Source of the DNA: Myxococcus virescens | GTDB taxonomy: Bacteria; Myxococcota; Myxococcia; Myxococcales; Myxococcaceae | Length of the DNA: 64,000 bases | Assembly: GCF_900101905.1 (NCBI RefSeq) | Contig: NZ_FNAJ01000009.1 | Location: 145,060 to 209,059 of the forward strand | Direction of reading: 5' to 3' | Shown here: positions 1 to 8,570 of the stretch, piece by piece | Layout: the number at the start of each line of letters is the position of its first letter | Position numbering within the stretch: position 1 is the stretch's first letter | Position numbers and translations under genes: made by a program | The notes under the pieces: model-generated | Database searches by the model: none | What the model saw: only the letters and a program-made list of their open reading frames with translations | Told to the model about the DNA's origin: nothing

Positions 1-19
1 CTGCAGTCCAGTTGAATGG

Positions 20-36
20 GGGCGCCTCGAGCGCCC
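20..36 (+). terminator. Possible terminator of an upstream gene
   Basis: GGGCGC and GCGCCC form a 6-bp stem with a 5-nt loop. The stem begins five bases after a TGA (13-15) that could close a gene lying outside the window. No T-run follows, so the assignment is weak. Confidence 0.3.
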
Positions 37-394
37 TTGAGGGGGGAGACACCGCCGTGAGACTCCAGGCGAATCGCTGTCATTTCCGTCGCACCGTCAG
101 GAGCGCATCCGCTCCTGGCCGGGCCGCGAGGTCGTGGACCGCCCAACGGCCTGGTGCCGCCTAGCACGTCCGCTTCTTCCAGCGGAACCCACGCAATCAC
201 ACGCAAAGTTCAAGGCATTGCCCGCTGGCGGTTCGCGAGGAGCCTGTTCTTCGCCCTCGTTCGCGGGATTGCCAGCGCAGAAAACCGCTCCCGGAGCAGG
301 GCCGTGTGCCCACGGCACGGGTGCGGGCGACAGTCCCTGTCGTCATCACGTTCTCGGCGACAGGGGACGTGAGTCTTTCCAATCAGGAGGATGC
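37..394 (+). other. Non-coding leader upstream of the first Hint gene
   Basis: About 360 nt without a convincing gene. Open frames exist on both strands but lack codon bias and a ribosome site, and the frame in phase with the Hint gene has no signal-peptide character before 395. The stretch contains GTGCC/GGCAC and CGACAG/CTGTCG inverted repeats near 300-345. No clear sigma-70 promoter was found. An AGGAGG (385-390) precedes the Hint start by four bases. Confidence 0.5.
328..364 (+). promoter_or_regulatory. Alternative hairpins in the Hint gene leader
   Basis: CCTGTCG at 336-342 can pair with CGACAG at 328-333 (3-nt loop) or with CGACAGG at 358-364 (15-nt loop), so the two structures exclude each other. 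This arrangement is typical of attenuators or leader switches, but short GC-rich repeats also arise by chance. There is no T-run and no known riboswitch consensus. Confidence 0.2.
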
Positions 395-1327
395 ATGAAG
401 AAGACATTTCTGCCGACGCTCGCAGTTGCCTTCGGAATTGCCACACAGGCCACGGCGGCGTGGGTGCCCAGTCACTATCGTTGCGCGTTCGACCAGCTCA
501 CCTCGGACCAGGCGCGCGGCCGCCAGTCCTGGGCGAAGCGGTGGGCAGACGCGGACCCGTACAACATCTCGACCGGGAAGGATCAGCGCTTCTGGGCCAC
601 CGTCTACGACCAGGACGCGCAGGACGCCCTCAACCTGTTCAACACCCACGTGTATCCGGTGTATGTGGACCCGAACGCGGGCTATGAGCCCTGGCGCGGC
701 CCCGGCGCGCTCGGCACTGACACCGCGGCCCTCACCGGCAACCAGATTGACGCGCTGAACCACCTCGCGAAGCCCGTGCATGTCGTCATGGACGGCGTCT
801 GCGAGCCGGGCTGCTACACCCCGGACCAGAAGGTGCTCTTCCAGGATGGCTACGTTCCCATCCAGAAGGCGCAGGAGGCTGGCACCGCCGAGCTCGTCAC
901 GCTCTCCCCGGATGCCTCGTTCGGCAACCTGCGCACGATGCCGAACACGGTGGAGCGCTACACCCTGGACCGTGACCCCGCCCAGCAGGACATCCTTGTC
1001 TTCCGCACGCGGTCGGGGGGCAGCCTGTCCGTGACGCTCGAGCACCCGCTCGTCACCGCCGAGGGCTCGATGAAGAAGGCCAAGGACTTCGTCGCCGGAG
1101 AGCACCTGGTCCGGCAGGACGGCACGACGGACGAAATCACCGGCATCCAGCAACAGGCCTGGTTCGGCAAGGTCTACAACCTGCGCCCCGTCACCCACGA
1201 CCTGACCTCGAACATCCTCGTGGCCGAGGGCTACCTCAACGGCTCCGGGCGATTCCAGAGCGAGTACGTGGAGGAGCTCAACCGCCTCATCCTCCGCGTC
1301 AACGTCCCGGATGAGCTCATCCCGTAA
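395..1327 (+). CDS. Secreted Hint-domain protein, copy 1 (hedgehog-like layout)
   Basis: 310 residues. A Sec signal peptide with an Ala-rich end runs to about residue 22 and is followed by a conserved domain of about 115 residues (24-139) of unknown function. A Hint domain then starts at Cys140 in the string PGCYTPDQ. Block B is T214-L-E-H217-P, a VYNL strand lies near 260, and SNILVAEG followed by Asn282-Gly-Ser ends the fold. In hedgehog proteins and inteins the Cys attacks the preceding peptide bond (here Gly139-Cys140). A tail of about 28 residues with RFQSEYV is shared by all three paralogs. The start at 395 is chosen because AGGAGG precedes it and the signal peptide begins there. Self-cleavage and the fate of the N-domain are inference; no partner is known. 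Confidence 0.85.
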   Translation: MKKTFLPTLAVAFGIATQATAAWVPSHYRCAFDQLTSDQARGRQSWAKRWADADPYNISTGKDQRFWATVYDQDAQDALNLFNTHVYPVYVDPNAGYEPWRGPGALGTDTAALTGNQIDALNHLAKPVHVVMDGVCEPGCYTPDQKVLFQDGYVPIQKAQEAGTAELVTLSPDASFGNLRTMPNTVERYTLDRDPAQQDILVFRTRSGGSLSVTLEHPLVTAEGSMKKAKDFVAGEHLVRQDGTTDEITGIQQQAWFGKVYNLRPVTHDLTSNILVAEGYLNGSGRFQSEYVEELNRLILRVNVPDELIP

Positions 1328-1428
1328 GGGGTGACTCCTCCCCTGAATCCCAGGCAGCCCCGGACCGGGCCCCCGGCAGACACGGGGGCTCCGTCCTCCC
1401 TGATTCACAGACGCGAGGTCCACCGAAG

Positions 1429-2217
1429 ATGGCCCGTTTCCCTCTCATGCCCAGAACAGTCCTACCCCTCATCGGCGCCCTGGCGCTGGCGGCGGCGTTT
1501 GTCTTCTGGCTGCTGCTCCCGGAGCCGTCTTCCGTGCCGTCATCCGCCCCGCTCGTCGCGGCGGTGCCCGAACCTCGTCACGTCCCGGCGCCCGCCACCG
1601 TGCCCACGCCGCGCCCGGGGCTGGCTCAGGGGGCCACCCTCCTGGTCAACACGCCGCTCGCGCCGGCCTCGGGCCCGGTGCCAGCCGCGCTCGCGCGGCC
1701 TGGGTCCCCGCTGGATGCGGTTCGCCAGCGCGTCATGGCCGCGAACCCGGACCTGGCGCAGTTCCGTCATCTGCAACGCAAGGTGTTGCGCAAGGGTGAC
1801 GAGCAGGCGTCGCTCCAATCCCTCTTCAAGGACCGCGAAGTCATTGATGCCGCGAAGGCGGACCTGCTGGCCACCGGGGAGCGGACCTTCTCCGCGGATG
1901 CGCAGTTCCGGCGGCTCTACCAGGTGGAGTTCCTGGGCTCCGCGCTCGAGTGGAAGGACAACCCGGAGCGCCCCGCGCTGCTCAACGACCTCGAGGAGTT
2001 GCTGCGCGCCGACAACCTGAACCCTGACATGGAGCTCGAGCTGCGCCGCTCCCTGTCGGGCGACAAGGTCGAGCTGTTCATGATTCTCCTGCACAACGAC
2101 CGGGCGCGCGCCGAGTCCATGCTGCAGGACCTGCACGGCTCCCGCCTGGGCGCGCTGCTCGAGCACGCCCGGACCCGTTACGACGCGCTCTGGGCGCTCG
2201 CCGCGAAACAGCCATGA
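1429..2217 (+). CDS. Single-pass membrane protein of unknown family, copy 1
   Basis: 262 residues. One transmembrane or uncleaved signal segment spans about residues 10-30, then a Pro/Ala/Val-rich linker to about 95, then a charged, mostly helical domain to the end. The domain contains ANPDLAQFR, a Leu/Arg-rich stretch, EWKDNPER, LRRSLSGDKVE and RYDALWALA. These motifs recur almost unchanged in the product of 5300-6094, so the two are paralogs. GAGG at 1415-1418 supports the start; the in-frame ATG at 1447 lacks a ribosome site. The stop overlaps the next start by ATGA, which suggests coupled translation with the SBBP lipoprotein. The family was not recognised. Confidence 0.8.
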   Translation: MARFPLMPRTVLPLIGALALAAAFVFWLLLPEPSSVPSSAPLVAAVPEPRHVPAPATVPTPRPGLAQGATLLVNTPLAPASGPVPAALARPGSPLDAVRQRVMAANPDLAQFRHLQRKVLRKGDEQASLQSLFKDREVIDAAKADLLATGERTFSADAQFRRLYQVEFLGSALEWKDNPERPALLNDLEELLRADNLNPDMELELRRSLSGDKVELFMILLHNDRARAESMLQDLHGSRLGALLEHARTRYDALWALAAKQP

Positions 2218-3575
2218 CGCCCGGCGCCCCCACCATCGGTCCCCGCATGTCCCGCCGCTCCTTCCCCCTCTGGCTGCTGCCAGCGCTCGCGGCGTGCCAG
2301 CCCCCCGCGCCCTTCGAGGGGCCCCTCACGCCCTCCGAAAATCCCGTCCTCGTCGGCGGGGGATGTCTGTCCCCCTCCTGGAGAACCATCCAGTTCGGCA
2401 GCCCTGGTGATGACGTGGCGGTGGACGTCGGGCTCGACGCCGACTGCCACATCTTCGTGGCGGGCACCACTGGGGGTGTGCTGGAGGAGGAGAGCCTCAC
2501 GCGAGGCCAGTTCCAGGACGCCTTCGTGGCCAGCCTGGACGTCACCGCCCAGCCTCGGTGGCTGCGTCAGTACGGCTCGGAGTGGGACGACACCGTGAAG
2601 GGCCTCGCCGTCTCTCCCCAGGGCGAAACCTATGTGGTGGGCAGCACGCCCTCGGCGATGCCGGGCGCCTTCAACCTCGGTCAGGGGGATGCCTTCGCCA
2701 TCAAGCACGAGGCTGGAGGCGCGCTGGAGTGGCTCGTCCAACGCGGCTCCGCCCAGGAAGACACCGGGCTCGGCGTCGCCCTTTCGCGGGACGGCCGCCA
2801 CGTCTTTCTCGCGGGCGGGTCGATGGAGAAGCCCGACGTGAGCTTCGACATGCGCGTCGAGGTGCTGGACGCGCGGGAGGGGACGGGGCTCGAGACGCGG
2901 CGCCATGGGACGGACGGGCATGACCGGGCGGAGGCTGTCGCCGTCAGCGCGGATGGCTCCGTCGTGCTGGTGGGCGCCACGCTGGGTGGATTCGCCTCGC
3001 CGAACGCGGGCTCGTTCGACACCGTCCTCGCCCACCTCGACCCCACGCTGGGATTGACGTGGGCGCGGCAGCCGGCCACCCCCGACATCGACGCGGGGCT
3101 GAAGGTCGTCATCGCGCCGGACGGCTCCATCCTCATGCTGGCGCTCTCCTTCAGCGACCTGGTTACGGGCCGCGCGGAGAACGACGGCATCTCCTCCGCC
3201 TTCCTCCTCAAGTACGACCCGCTGGGGCGCCTGCACTGGGTCCAGCGCATCGGCTCCCCTCGTGAGCTCCACCGTGCGACTGGGCTCGCGGTGGACGGAC
3301 ACGGCGCCATCTACGTCGCCGGAGGGACCCACGGCGCCATGGACGGTCCCAACCAGGGAGGCCGGGACGCCTTCGTCGTGAAGTACGACGCCCACGGCAC
3401 GCGCCTGTGGGCGCGACAGCTGGGCACCCCGGGCATGGACGAGGCCCATGCCGTCGCGCTCACCCGCGCGGGGGATGTCGTCATCGCTGGCTACACCACG
3501 GGCCGTCTCGGCGGAGCCCATGCCGGAGGCCAGGACGTCTTCGTCGCCCGCTTCAACAGCCGCGGGCAGCAGTAA
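2214..3575 (+). CDS. SBBP-repeat beta-propeller lipoprotein, copy 1
   Basis: 453 residues. The likely functional start is either the coupled ATG at 2214 or ATG 2247, which gives a cleaner signal peptide ending in the lipobox LPALAAC. Seven degenerate repeats of about 50 residues follow, each with G-(S/T)-x-D-D, a hydrophobic strand and a G-(S/T)-T turn, for example QYGSEWDDTVKGLAV and GEYYVVGS-like strands. This is the SBBP (seven-bladed beta-propeller) pattern usual in secreted myxobacterial proteins. A surface or periplasmic binding role is inferred; no enzymatic residues are visible. It is paired with the preceding membrane protein, and the same pair recurs at 5300-7444. Confidence 0.85.
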   Translation: MTPGAPTIGPRMSRRSFPLWLLPALAACQPPAPFEGPLTPSENPVLVGGGCLSPSWRTIQFGSPGDDVAVDVGLDADCHIFVAGTTGGVLEEESLTRGQFQDAFVASLDVTAQPRWLRQYGSEWDDTVKGLAVSPQGETYVVGSTPSAMPGAFNLGQGDAFAIKHEAGGALEWLVQRGSAQEDTGLGVALSRDGRHVFLAGGSMEKPDVSFDMRVEVLDAREGTGLETRRHGTDGHDRAEAVAVSADGSVVLVGATLGGFASPNAGSFDTVLAHLDPTLGLTWARQPATPDIDAGLKVVIAPDGSILMLALSFSDLVTGRAENDGISSAFLLKYDPLGRLHWVQRIGSPRELHRATGLAVDGHGAIYVAGGTHGAMDGPNQGGRDAFVVKYDAHGTRLWARQLGTPGMDEAHAVALTRAGDVVIAGYTTGRLGGAHAGGQDVFVARFNSRGQQ

Positions 3576-3594
3576 TCAACCAAGGAGCCGTTTC

Positions 3595-5175
3595 ATGCAC
3601 GGAAGAACTGGAAGGCGGAAGAGCTCGGTTTCGCAGCTGTTCGTCGCAGTGCTCGCCCTGACAATGGCGCTCCCCGCGAGCGCGGCGGATGGACTCGAGC
3701 TCAAGCCACGGCCACTGGCACGCAAGGGCGTGGTGGAGCTGCGGCGCAACGTGGAGATTCCGCGCGTCGTCGTGAAGTTCCACGAAGGCACCCGCGTTCG
3801 CCTGCGCGGAGAGCAGCTCGTCGCGTTGTCCGAGACGCGTGGCGCGCGCGAGCTGGGGCAGTTGAGCCAGCGGGGGCTGACGGGCTCGTCCGTGGCGGCG
3901 GACATGGCCACCGTGGCCTCGCTCGTCGCCGCCGACCCGCATGCACGCGGGCTGGGCCGGATGTTCACCGCCGACGAGAAGCTGCTCGACACGCGCAAGT
4001 TCGCGACGGAGACCCTCAGCGGTCAGGAGGTCGCCGACCTGAACCTCTACTTCGAGGTTCCCATCCGCCCCGGCACCACCTTCCAGCAGGTCAGGGACCT
4101 GGTGGAGAAACTCGACGCGCTGCCGAGCGTGGAGACCGCCTACGCGGAGCCCGCAGCGGAGCCCGCAGCGGTCAACTGGCCCAACTTCCTCACGCCGATG
4201 CTGCTGAAGGCCGGACCGAATCTCCAGGGTGAGCAGGGCTACCTGGGCGCCGCGCCCACCGGCATCGACGCGCACTACGCGTGGACGGTGGCGGGTGGCA
4301 GCGGGGCGAACGTCAAGGTCGTGGACGTGGAGGGCGGCTGGCGGACCACCCACGAGGACATGCCTGGCCTCTTCCACCAGGGGGGCACCCAGTTCAACGA
4401 CCTGAGCTGGCGCAACCATGGCACCGCCGTGCTGGGTGAAATCGTGGGCGTGGCCAATGGCTTCGGCGTGACGGGTATCGCCCACGCCGCCCGGGCGGGC
4501 TACGAGGCCATCGGCGCCCAGAGCGCGGCCAGCGCCATCGCCAATGCCGCCGTCGCCGCGGGCGCTGGTGGCGTCGTCCTCATCGAGCTGCACCGCCTGG
4601 GGCCGCCCAACAGCACGCCCTGCACCTGCAACTTCGGTCAGTGCGACTACATCGCCATGGAGTACTGGCAGGCGGAGTTCGACGCCATCGTCCAGGCCAC
4701 CTTGAATGGCGTCGTGGTCGTCGAGGCCGCGGGCAATGGCAGCTCCAACCTGGATGACGCCGCCTACAACAACGCCTTCAACCGCGACGTGCGCGACTCG
4801 GGCGCCATTGTCGTCGCGGCCGGCTCCTCGCAGGGCCGCGCGCCGATGTGCTGGACGAACTACGGAAGCCGCCCCGACGTCCACGGATGGGGCGAGAACG
4901 TCGTCACCCTGGGCTACGGCGATCGCTTCAATGGCGGCTCGGAGAACACCTATTACACCGCCACCTTCAGCGGGACCTCCAGCGCCTCGCCCATCATCAC
5001 CGGCGCCGCCGCTTCCCTCCAGGGCGCGCTCCAGGCCCGCGGCCGGTTCCCGCTGAGCCCGCTGGCCTTGCGTGATGTGCTCTCCAGCACCGGCAGCGCC
5101 CAGGCCCCGGATGCCCGCCGCATCGGCCCCCGTCCCAACCTGCGCGCCGCGCTCAACCGCCTGGGCATCTTCTAG
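3595..5175 (+). CDS. Secreted S8 subtilisin-like serine protease
   Basis: 526 residues. The signal peptide ends near residue 30 (LPASAAD). A propeptide-like region (31-200) is followed by a subtilase domain with Asp244 (VVDVEGG), His275 (RNHGTAV), oxyanion Asn381 (AAGNG) and Ser462 (SGTSSASP). The catalytic set is complete, so an active endopeptidase is expected. A Cys cluster at 343-350 (CTCNFGQC) suggests disulfides in the folded exported enzyme. AAGGAG at 3582-3587 fixes the start. It sits in the middle of the duplicated Hint/propeller cluster on the same strand, 19 nt after the lipoprotein gene, which makes maturation or release of the neighbouring exported proteins an attractive but untested role. 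Confidence 0.9.
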   Translation: MHGRTGRRKSSVSQLFVAVLALTMALPASAADGLELKPRPLARKGVVELRRNVEIPRVVVKFHEGTRVRLRGEQLVALSETRGARELGQLSQRGLTGSSVAADMATVASLVAADPHARGLGRMFTADEKLLDTRKFATETLSGQEVADLNLYFEVPIRPGTTFQQVRDLVEKLDALPSVETAYAEPAAEPAAVNWPNFLTPMLLKAGPNLQGEQGYLGAAPTGIDAHYAWTVAGGSGANVKVVDVEGGWRTTHEDMPGLFHQGGTQFNDLSWRNHGTAVLGEIVGVANGFGVTGIAHAARAGYEAIGAQSAASAIANAAVAAGAGGVVLIELHRLGPPNSTPCTCNFGQCDYIAMEYWQAEFDAIVQATLNGVVVVEAAGNGSSNLDDAAYNNAFNRDVRDSGAIVVAAGSSQGRAPMCWTNYGSRPDVHGWGENVVTLGYGDRFNGGSENTYYTATFSGTSSASPIITGAAASLQGALQARGRFPLSPLALRDVLSSTGSAQAPDARRIGPRPNLRAALNRLGIF

Positions 5176-5225
5176 GCCCCGGCGCTCGTGAACCCCGCCC
5201 TGGGGTGAAGCACCGCTCCAGGGCA

Positions 5226-5249
5226 CCGGCCCCTTGCCGAAGGGGCCGG
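5226..5249 (+). terminator. Hairpin after the protease gene
   Basis: A perfect 10-bp inverted repeat (CCGGCCCCTT/AAGGGGCCGG) with a 4-nt loop, 51 nt after the protease stop. The downstream sequence is only moderately T-rich, so it may be a terminator or a partial attenuator that sets expression of the second B-C-A block. It also argues against starting the next gene at the ATG (5234) that lies inside the stem. Confidence 0.55.
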
Positions 5250-5299
5250 GCCCCGGGCTGTTCCCTCTTCTTGGGCGTAGACCTCTTCAAGGACCTCAG

Positions 5300-6094
5300 A
5301 TGCCACGTTCTCCAAGAAGCACGGCAGGGATTGGCGTGGGCGTCGCCTGTGTTGCCGCCGCGCTGCTCTTCGCGCTCTGGAACGGCGCGGGTCGGGCGCC
5401 AGCCCCGCCGCCAGAGGCACCACCTCCGGCCCCCTCCGTCACGGCGTCCGTTCCCCCCGCGCCACCCGCCGCGCAGCCCCTGGTGGAGCCGCCCGCGGAG
5501 GACGCCACGCCGGTGGTCATCTCCGAGCCGGCCGCGCCGGGCGAGGCCGTGGGGCAGCGCCGCCCGCGCTTCCGGGTGGACGACTTGAGGGATGAGATGA
5601 TGGCCAGCAACCCCGACCTGGCCCAGTTCCGGACGCTGCAGCGCAAGGTGCTTCTCAAGCCAGAGGAGCGGGAGCAACTGCGCGGCATCTACAAGGACCG
5701 CGCACGGATTGAAGTGGCGCGGCGGGACCTGTTGGCTGAAAGCGAACAGACCTACAGCGACGACAATCAATTCCGCCGGATGTACCGGGTCGAGTATCTG
5801 GGGATGGCGCTCGAATGGAAGGACAATCCCGAGCGAGCGCATCTGCTCGATACCGTCGAATCGCTCGTGATGGCACGCAACATCCGCTCCACCCAGGACC
5901 TGGACGTGCGGCGCTCGCTGTCGGGAGACAAGGTGGAGATGATGATGATTCTCCTCCACAACGACCGGGCCCGAGCGGAGCAGTTGCTGGCGCAGTCCCG
6001 AGGCACCCCATACGAACCCCTGCTCGAGTACGCCCGCGTCAGGTTTGACGCGCTCTGGGCGCTCGCGCGTCAACAGCAGACATCGAATCCCTGA
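5300..6094 (+). CDS. Single-pass membrane protein of unknown family, copy 2
   Basis: 264 residues, paralog of the product of 1429-2217. A hydrophobic segment at about residues 10-27 is followed by a Pro-rich linker with many PPAP-type steps, then the same charged domain: SNPDLAQFR, the FRRMY strand, EWKDNPER, RRSLSGDKVE, ILLHNDRARAE and FDALWALA. AAGGA at 5289-5293 precedes the start by 6 nt. An upstream in-frame ATG at 5234 falls in a strong hairpin and would hide the membrane segment, so it was not used. It lies 12 nt before the second SBBP lipoprotein gene. Conservation of the C-terminal domain with an unconserved linker suggests a tethered periplasmic domain. Confidence 0.8.
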   Translation: MPRSPRSTAGIGVGVACVAAALLFALWNGAGRAPAPPPEAPPPAPSVTASVPPAPPAAQPLVEPPAEDATPVVISEPAAPGEAVGQRRPRFRVDDLRDEMMASNPDLAQFRTLQRKVLLKPEEREQLRGIYKDRARIEVARRDLLAESEQTYSDDNQFRRMYRVEYLGMALEWKDNPERAHLLDTVESLVMARNIRSTQDLDVRRSLSGDKVEMMMILLHNDRARAEQLLAQSRGTPYEPLLEYARVRFDALWALARQQQTSNP

Positions 6095-6106
6095 GGTCGC
6101 TCCACC

Positions 6107-7444
6107 ATGTCCAGCATCCCGCGTTGCTCCATCCTCGTAGGTCTCCTATCGCTCGGTTGTGGCTGTCACGCGTCGTCCTCCGAACCGGGCGCGGTCGAGC
6201 CCATCCTCAACCAACTCCAGACGGACGGTTGCGGGAACCCTCTCACGGGGGAGGTGCTCGTTCAGTTCGGGTCGGAAGCGGACGACCAGGCGGTGGCGCT
6301 CGGGCGTGACGCCGAAGGCAACGTCTACCTCGCGGGCAACACGGGCGGTGCCTTCGGAGAGCCGGGAGAGCAGGGGGGCGGGCAGGATGTCTTCCTGGCG
6401 AAGCTCTCCTCGCTCCTGCAGTTCAACTGGGTTCACCAGTTCGGCTCGCCGGGCGAGGACTCCGCTCGGGACCTGGTCGTCACGAGCGAGGGACAGGCGC
6501 ACGTCGTCGGCATCACGCAAGACTCGCTCCCGGGGCAGTTCTCCGCGGGTGGCGCGGACGTCTTCGTGGCCCGGTATGACAGCCAGGGGCATCGCTCCTG
6601 GCTCGTCCAGCACGGCACACGGGAGGAGGACTACGGCCTCTCCGCGGCGCTCCGGCCGAACGGACGGATTGGCATCGCGGGGGCCACGCTGGAGGCGCCG
6701 GCCAATGGCTTCGACGTCACGCTGCTCCAGATTGACGACCAGGGCCAGCAGGCCCAAAGGGATGTCTTCGGCTCCATGAACCAGGCCCATGACCGCGGCG
6801 AGGGAATCGCCGTGTCACCGAACGGGAGGACCTGGGTCGTCGGCTCGACCCAGGGCCGCCTGGCCGCTCAACCCAAGGGCTCCACGGACCTCTTCATCCG
6901 CCAGTTCGACGGTGCTCAGAACCTGGAGTGGACCGTCCAGGTGGGAACGCCAGACATCGACGCGGCCATCGCGGTCGCCCAGGACGGGAACGATCGCATC
7001 TACGTGCTCGCGATCTCCTACAGTGACCTGACCCAGCCCAACGCCTTCGAGAACGACGGCATCCCCAACGCCTTCCTGATGCGCTACTCGACGTCGGGAG
7101 AGCACAAGTGGACGCGCCGCATCGGGCCGGCAAGCCACCTGAGCCTGGCCACCGGGCTCACCGTCGACAGCGCGGGCCACGCCTATGTCGCGGGCTGGAC
7201 GGCCGGTGCGATGACGGACACGCCCAACCAGGGCGGGCTCGATGCGTTCGTCGCCCGGTTCGACAGGTCGGGCACCCAGGACCGCGCCTGGCAGTGGGGG
7301 ACGGACGCGGACGACCAGTTGCGCGATGTGGTGATGACCAGCTCAGGAATGGCTCTGGGGTGGGGAACGACCCGAGGAAACCTGGGGGCACCCAACCAGG
7401 GCGGACAGGACGTGTTCGTCGTCCAGTTCGCGACGAGCCCGTAG
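6107..7444 (+). CDS. SBBP-repeat beta-propeller lipoprotein, copy 2
   Basis: 445 residues. A short signal peptide ends in LLSLGCGC, an imperfect lipobox, so lipidation is probable rather than certain. Seven SBBP blades follow, including QFGSEADDQAVAL, QFGSPGEDSARDL, QHGTREEDYGL, QVGTPDIDAAI and QWGTDADDQLRDV. The blade order and the phrases PDIDA, SDL..ENDGI and NQGG.DAFVARFD match copy 1 (2214-3575) position by position, so the genes arose by duplication of a block. The product is expected at the cell surface or in the periplasm; ligand unknown. Next to it, 36 nt downstream, is the second Hint gene. Confidence 0.85.
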   Translation: MSSIPRCSILVGLLSLGCGCHASSSEPGAVEPILNQLQTDGCGNPLTGEVLVQFGSEADDQAVALGRDAEGNVYLAGNTGGAFGEPGEQGGGQDVFLAKLSSLLQFNWVHQFGSPGEDSARDLVVTSEGQAHVVGITQDSLPGQFSAGGADVFVARYDSQGHRSWLVQHGTREEDYGLSAALRPNGRIGIAGATLEAPANGFDVTLLQIDDQGQQAQRDVFGSMNQAHDRGEGIAVSPNGRTWVVGSTQGRLAAQPKGSTDLFIRQFDGAQNLEWTVQVGTPDIDAAIAVAQDGNDRIYVLAISYSDLTQPNAFENDGIPNAFLMRYSTSGEHKWTRRIGPASHLSLATGLTVDSAGHAYVAGWTAGAMTDTPNQGGLDAFVARFDRSGTQDRAWQWGTDADDQLRDVVMTSSGMALGWGTTRGNLGAPNQGGQDVFVVQFATSP

Positions 7445-7480
7445 CAGGCCGTTCTTCAACCAACCATCAGGGGGTAAGAC

Positions 7481-8425
7481 ATGAAGAAGACCATCTTCGC
7501 GGTCATCAGTTCGCTGACGATGTCGTCGTCAGCCTTCGCTGCGTGGGCGCCCAACGAATATCGATGCACGTTCGACCAGCTCACCGCGGATCAGGCCGAG
7601 GGCCGCCAGCGCTGGGCGAAGCGCTGGCAGCAGCAGAACCCCTACAACATCACGACGTGGGGAGGCCTGGACCATAACTACTGGCACTCGAGCTACACGC
7701 TGGAGGCCAACCAGGCCGTGGCCCTGGGCTATTGGCTGTACCCCGTCTACGTGGACCCAGACAACATGTACACGCCCTGGAAGGGACCGGGCGCGTATGG
7801 GACCGCGACGGCGTCGTACACGGGCTCGCAAATCCAGACTTCCGTTCCCTATACCTTCAAGCCCGCGAACATCCAGATGGATGGCGTGTGCGAGCCGGGT
7901 TGCTACACGCCGGACCAGAAAATCCTCCTGTCCGACGGCGCCATGGGCATCCGCGAGGCCCTGGAGTCCGGGCGGACGGACCTGGTGACGCTCTCGCCCG
8001 AGGCGTCGTTCTCCGCTGTCGAACTCCTGGACAACAAGGTCGAGCACTACACGCTGGACCGTGACGCCACGAAGCAGGAAATCCTCACCTTCCGCACCCG
8101 CTCCGGCGGAGCGCTGCGTGTCACCACCGAGCACCCCCTCGTCACGCCGGATGGCACGCTCAAGCGCGCCCGTGAACTCGGGGTGGGTGACAGCCTCGTG
8201 GACCGCCATGGCCAGGCGGACGAAATCGTCTCCCTGGACACGAAGTGGGAGTACACCCGCGCCTACAACGTGCGGCCGGTGACGACGGACCTCACGTCCA
8301 ACATCATCATCGCCCAGGGCTACCTCAATGGCTCGCAGCGCTTCCAGAGCGAGTACGTCGACGAGATGAACCGGATGATTCTGCGCAGCAACGTGCCGGA
8401 AGTCCTCGTCCCCGCGGGCGAGTAG
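7481..8425 (+). CDS. Secreted Hint-domain protein, copy 2
   Basis: 314 residues. The signal peptide ends at about Ala20-Ala21. The conserved N-domain (22-140) contains YRC, FDQLTADQAEGRQRWAKRW and GYWLYPVYVDP. The Hint domain starts at Cys141 (PGCYTPDQ); block B is T215-T-E-H218-P, the VRPVT strand lies near 265, SNIIIAQG follows and Asn283-Gly-Ser closes it. The tail with RFQSEYVDEMNRM is conserved. The layout is signal, N-domain, Hint, short tail, as in copy 1, but this copy is closer to copy 3. A GGGGG ribosome-like site precedes the ATG. Autocatalytic cleavage at Gly140-Cys141 is predicted from family mechanism, not shown. Confidence 0.85.
   Translation: MKKTIFAVISSLTMSSSAFAAWAPNEYRCTFDQLTADQAEGRQRWAKRWQQQNPYNITTWGGLDHNYWHSSYTLEANQAVALGYWLYPVYVDPDNMYTPWKGPGAYGTATASYTGSQIQTSVPYTFKPANIQMDGVCEPGCYTPDQKILLSDGAMGIREALESGRTDLVTLSPEASFSAVELLDNKVEHYTLDRDATKQEILTFRTRSGGALRVTTEHPLVTPDGTLKRARELGVGDSLVDRHGQADEIVSLDTKWEYTRAYNVRPVTTDLTSNIIIAQGYLNGSQRFQSEYVDEMNRMILRSNVPEVLVPAGE
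7902..8425 (+). repeat. Duplicated Hint-encoding segment (pairs with 9118-9641)
   Basis: The 3' part of the second Hint gene matches the 3' part of the third at a constant offset of 1216 bp. Over 8041-8425 versus 9257-9641 I count about 12 mismatches in 385 bp, mostly synonymous. A short divergent patch lies at about 8010-8040. The 5' halves are visibly more divergent, so identity is concentrated on the Hint coding part. Confidence 0.85.
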
Positions 8426-8438
8426 CCGCGGCCCGGTC

Positions 8439-8466
8439 GCCGGAGCGTTGGTCCTGTCGCTCCGGT
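8439..8466 (+). terminator. Hairpin between Hint genes 2 and 3
   Basis: A 9-bp stem (core CGGAGCG/CGCTCCG) with a 10-nt loop, 14 nt after the second Hint stop. Pyrimidine-rich but not T-rich sequence follows. It may separate transcription of the third Hint gene, which then has about 100 nt of its own leader. Confidence 0.4.
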
Positions 8467-8570
8467 GGCCCTCTGTTCACAAACCCTGTCCCCAGCCATC
8501 CGGTCCCGCCTGCTTCTGGCGGGCACCGGATTTTGTCGTGTCCACAGCAGGAGTTCAACGAGAGCAAATC

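Noticed and set aside
134..394. Start of the first Hint gene at 134
   Set aside because: The added 87 residues have no signal-peptide character or conservation with copies 2 and 3; AGGAGG directly precedes ATG 395.
395..1327. Hint domains as true splicing inteins
   Set aside because: There is no host-protein extein on the C-terminal side, the end is Asn-Gly-Ser rather than His-Asn before Cys/Ser/Thr, and no homing endonuclease is present.
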